Assembly (NCBI GenBank): GCA_023258825.1
Contig: JALQWE010000331.1
Location: forward strand, 1 to 5,025
Direction: 5' to 3'
DNA: 5,025 nucleotides
DNA from: Planctomycetaceae bacterium
GTDB lineage: Bacteria > Planctomycetota > Planctomycetia > Planctomycetales > Planctomycetaceae
Part shown: one piece after another, positions 3,505-5,025 of the stretch
How the letters are laid out: every line of letters starts with the position of its first letter
Numbering within the stretch: position 1 is the first letter of the stretch
Translations under genes and position numbers: made by a program
Notes under the pieces: model-generated
Seen by the model: only the letters and a program-made list of their open reading frames with translations
What the model was told of the DNA's origin: nothing
The model's database searches: none

Positions 3505-5025
3505 CATACGGGGCTCGCGCGGGACAACGCGTCCGCCGGAATGCCCGAAGCGGAAGAACCGACCTGCGCGACGGCTTTCAGCAGCAAGTGCATTGATGGG
3601 ATAGCCGGCCGGGTTGAGTCCGCCCGGGTGATCGACGTGGTACCGACAGCCTCCAAGTGACTGCTGGCTGGGGAGGTCGACCACATCTACGGTCAGGGGC
3701 ACATGAACGCCGATGTTGGGATGCAGACAGCCGGGCGGGCGCCATGCGCGGTAACGAACACCGGCAACGTATTCGCCCGGCGTTTCGGTGGACTGCAGGG
3801 GCACACGGATGCCATTGATGGTCAGGCAGTGATTGCGTGAATACAGACCAGAGGCCTTGAGCTGGAGTCGTTCGACAGAGGAATCAACATAGCGTGTGGT
3901 ACCGCCGGTACCAGGTTCTTCACCGAGCACGTACCATGGTTCGAGGGCCTGGCGAAGTTCGACGTGAACACCGGCAGCGTCGAAGGTTCCGATCAGCGGG
4001 CAGCGGAATTCGAAGTGGGTGCGGAACCATGCCGCTTCGAATTCAAAGCCAGCGCAATTCAGATACTGGATGATGGATTCGAGATCGCTCCAGAGCCACG
4101 CCGGCAGCATGAAACGATCATGAATCAGAGTTCGCCACCGTATGATGGGTTCTGTGTACGGTCGTTCCCAGAACGCGGCGACGAGGGCGCGGACCAGCAA
4201 CTGCTGCGTGAGGCTCATGCGGGCGTGCGGTGGCATTTCGAAGCCACGGAGTTCAACGAGGCCCAGTCGGCCGGCTGAATGATCGGGAGAGAAAAGTTTG
4301 TCGATGCAGATTTCGGCGCGGTGGGTGTTGCCGGTGAGGTCGACCAGCAGATTGCGGAACAGGCGATCCACCAGCCAGTTCGGGATCCAGCCCTGATCGG
4401 GTTCCGGCACCTGAGCAAAGGCGGTTTCCAGTTCATAAATGGCGTCTGCTCGCCCTTCGTCGACTCGTGGCGCCTGACTGGTGGGTCCGATGAACAGGCT
4501 GGAGAAGAGGTAGGACAGGGACGGATGATTGTTCCAGAAGCCGATGAAGCTGCGAAGGAGATCGGGTCGGCGGAGGAACGGGCTGTCGGCCGGCGTGGCT
4601 GCGCCAAGGACCAGATGATTGCCACCGCCAGTTCCGGTATGTCGCCCGTCCAGTTGAAACTTTTCGGTTCCCAGTCGACAGAGGCGAGCATCTTCATAGA
4701 CGCCGCTGGTGATCTGCTTGAGCTGTTCCCAGTTGTGTGCCGGATGCACATTGACTTCGATCACACCGGGATCGGGAGTGACTTTCAGCACATCGATCCG
4801 GGGGTCATGAGGGGGTAAATAGCCTTCGATGATCACCGGCATCTGCAGTGATTCAGCGGTGGCTTCGATTGAAGCCACAAGATCCAGATAGTCTTCGAGC
4901 GTCCCCACGGGCGGCATGAAAACGCGGAGGCGTCCATCGCGGGGTTCCACGCAGAGAGCGGTGCGAATCACGGGGCCAGTCTGGGGCAGTCCCTCTGAGT
5001 ACTCTGTGTGCAGTTCTGTGGGATC
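3460..5025 (-). CDS. DUF2126 putative amidoligase, C-terminal half (partial at the right edge)
   Basis: The frame is open from the right edge (codon 5023-5025) to TGA 3462-3460, giving 521 residues of a family usually about 1,100 long, often with an N-terminal transglutaminase-like domain. GTG 4971 is internal, not a start: upstream codons continue the conserved run into VIRTALCVEPRDGRL. Counting from the edge, landmarks are IEVNVHP at 89-95, GTGGGNH at 131-137, SQAPRVDEGR at 183-192, RAEICIDKLFSPD at 236-248, LVELRGFEMPPH at 256-267 and HPGGLNPAGYPINALAAESRR near the end. These fit a glutamine synthetase-like carboxylate-amine ligase fold: metal-binding Glu/Asn, a Gly-rich nucleotide loop, and Arg/Glu pairs. 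The family is predicted to form amide bonds in peptide or peptide-tag synthesis; the substrate is unknown. Partners (transglutaminase, DUF403 alpha-E, circularly permuted ATP-grasp) would lie to the right. The tail runs about 25 residues beyond the conserved end. Confidence 0.9.
   Translation of the reverse strand, partial: DPTELHTEYSEGLPQTGPVIRTALCVEPRDGRLRVFMPPVGTLEDYLDLVASIEATAESLQMPVIIEGYLPPHDPRIDVLKVTPDPGVIEVNVHPAHNWEQLKQITSGVYEDARLCRLGTEKFQLDGRHTGTGGGNHLVLGAATPADSPFLRRPDLLRSFIGFWNNHPSLSYLFSSLFIGPTSQAPRVDEGRADAIYELETAFAQVPEPDQGWIPNWLVDRLFRNLLVDLTGNTHRAEICIDKLFSPDHSAGRLGLVELRGFEMPPHARMSLTQQLLVRALVAAFWERPYTEPIIRWRTLIHDRFMLPAWLWSDLESIIQYLNCAGFEFEAAWFRTHFEFRCPLIGTFDAAGVHVELRQALEPWYVLGEEPGTGGTTRYVDSSVERLQLKASGLYSRNHCLTINGIRVPLQSTETPGEYVAGVRYRAWRPPGCLHPNIGVHVPLTVDVVDLPSQQSLGGCRYHVDHPGGLNPAGYPINALAAESRRAGRFFRFGHSGGRVVPREPRMSTDFPFTLDLRRNT

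Noticed and set aside
4279..4818. Plus-strand open frame of 179 codons inside the DUF2126 gene
   Set aside because: It is antisense to conserved DUF2126 motifs, with no family match and no convincing start signal.

Overview
The window looks like a piece of a planctomycete chromosome (Planctomycetaceae-like, fairly GC-rich). This is inferred from the gene mix and style, not from a marker gene: a TIM-barrel sugar phosphate isomerase tail, a soluble diadenylate cyclase of the archaeal-like DacZ/CdaZ layout, a very large DUF2126 amidoligase, weak or absent Shine-Dalgarno sites on some genes, and an intergenic repeat that reads 'REGEVPPEP' on its reverse strand. No RNA genes, CRISPR array, insertion sequence or phage gene was found.

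Layout from left to right. 1-101 (+) is the last 32 codons of a sugar phosphate isomerase/epimerase-like protein. 102-279 is non-coding and holds a G-quadruplex-type G-run array and two 57-base imperfect direct repeats. 280-1221 (-) is a DAC-domain diadenylate cyclase. 1222-1551 is a divergent intergenic region with an inverted repeat close to the cyclase start, a possible promoter, and a perfect AGGAGG ribosome binding site that leads into the wrong frame for the next gene. 1552-2040 (+) is a YbaN/DUF454 inner-membrane protein whose start is ambiguous for that reason. 2122-2808 (+) is the flavin prenyltransferase UbiX, followed at once by a hairpin-plus-T-tract terminator. 2851-3072 is mostly non-coding, with one doubtful basic small ORF. 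3073-3504 (+) is a small four-helix membrane protein resembling DUF4345. 3460-5025 (-) is the C-terminal half of a DUF2126 amidoligase that runs off the right edge; its 3' end overlaps the DUF4345 gene by 45 bases, tail to tail.

The genes do not form one pathway. UbiX makes the prenylated FMN cofactor for UbiD-type decarboxylases, probably for quinone synthesis. The cyclase makes the second messenger c-di-AMP. DUF2126 proteins belong to the transglutaminase/ATP-grasp peptide-ligation gene sets, whose usual partners would lie beyond the right edge. The points most worth checking are the YbaN start, where one extra C in a C4 run separates a perfect ribosome binding site and ATG from the gene's frame, the domain layout of the cyclase, and the left intergenic repeats. 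I see no convincing new multi-gene system here.
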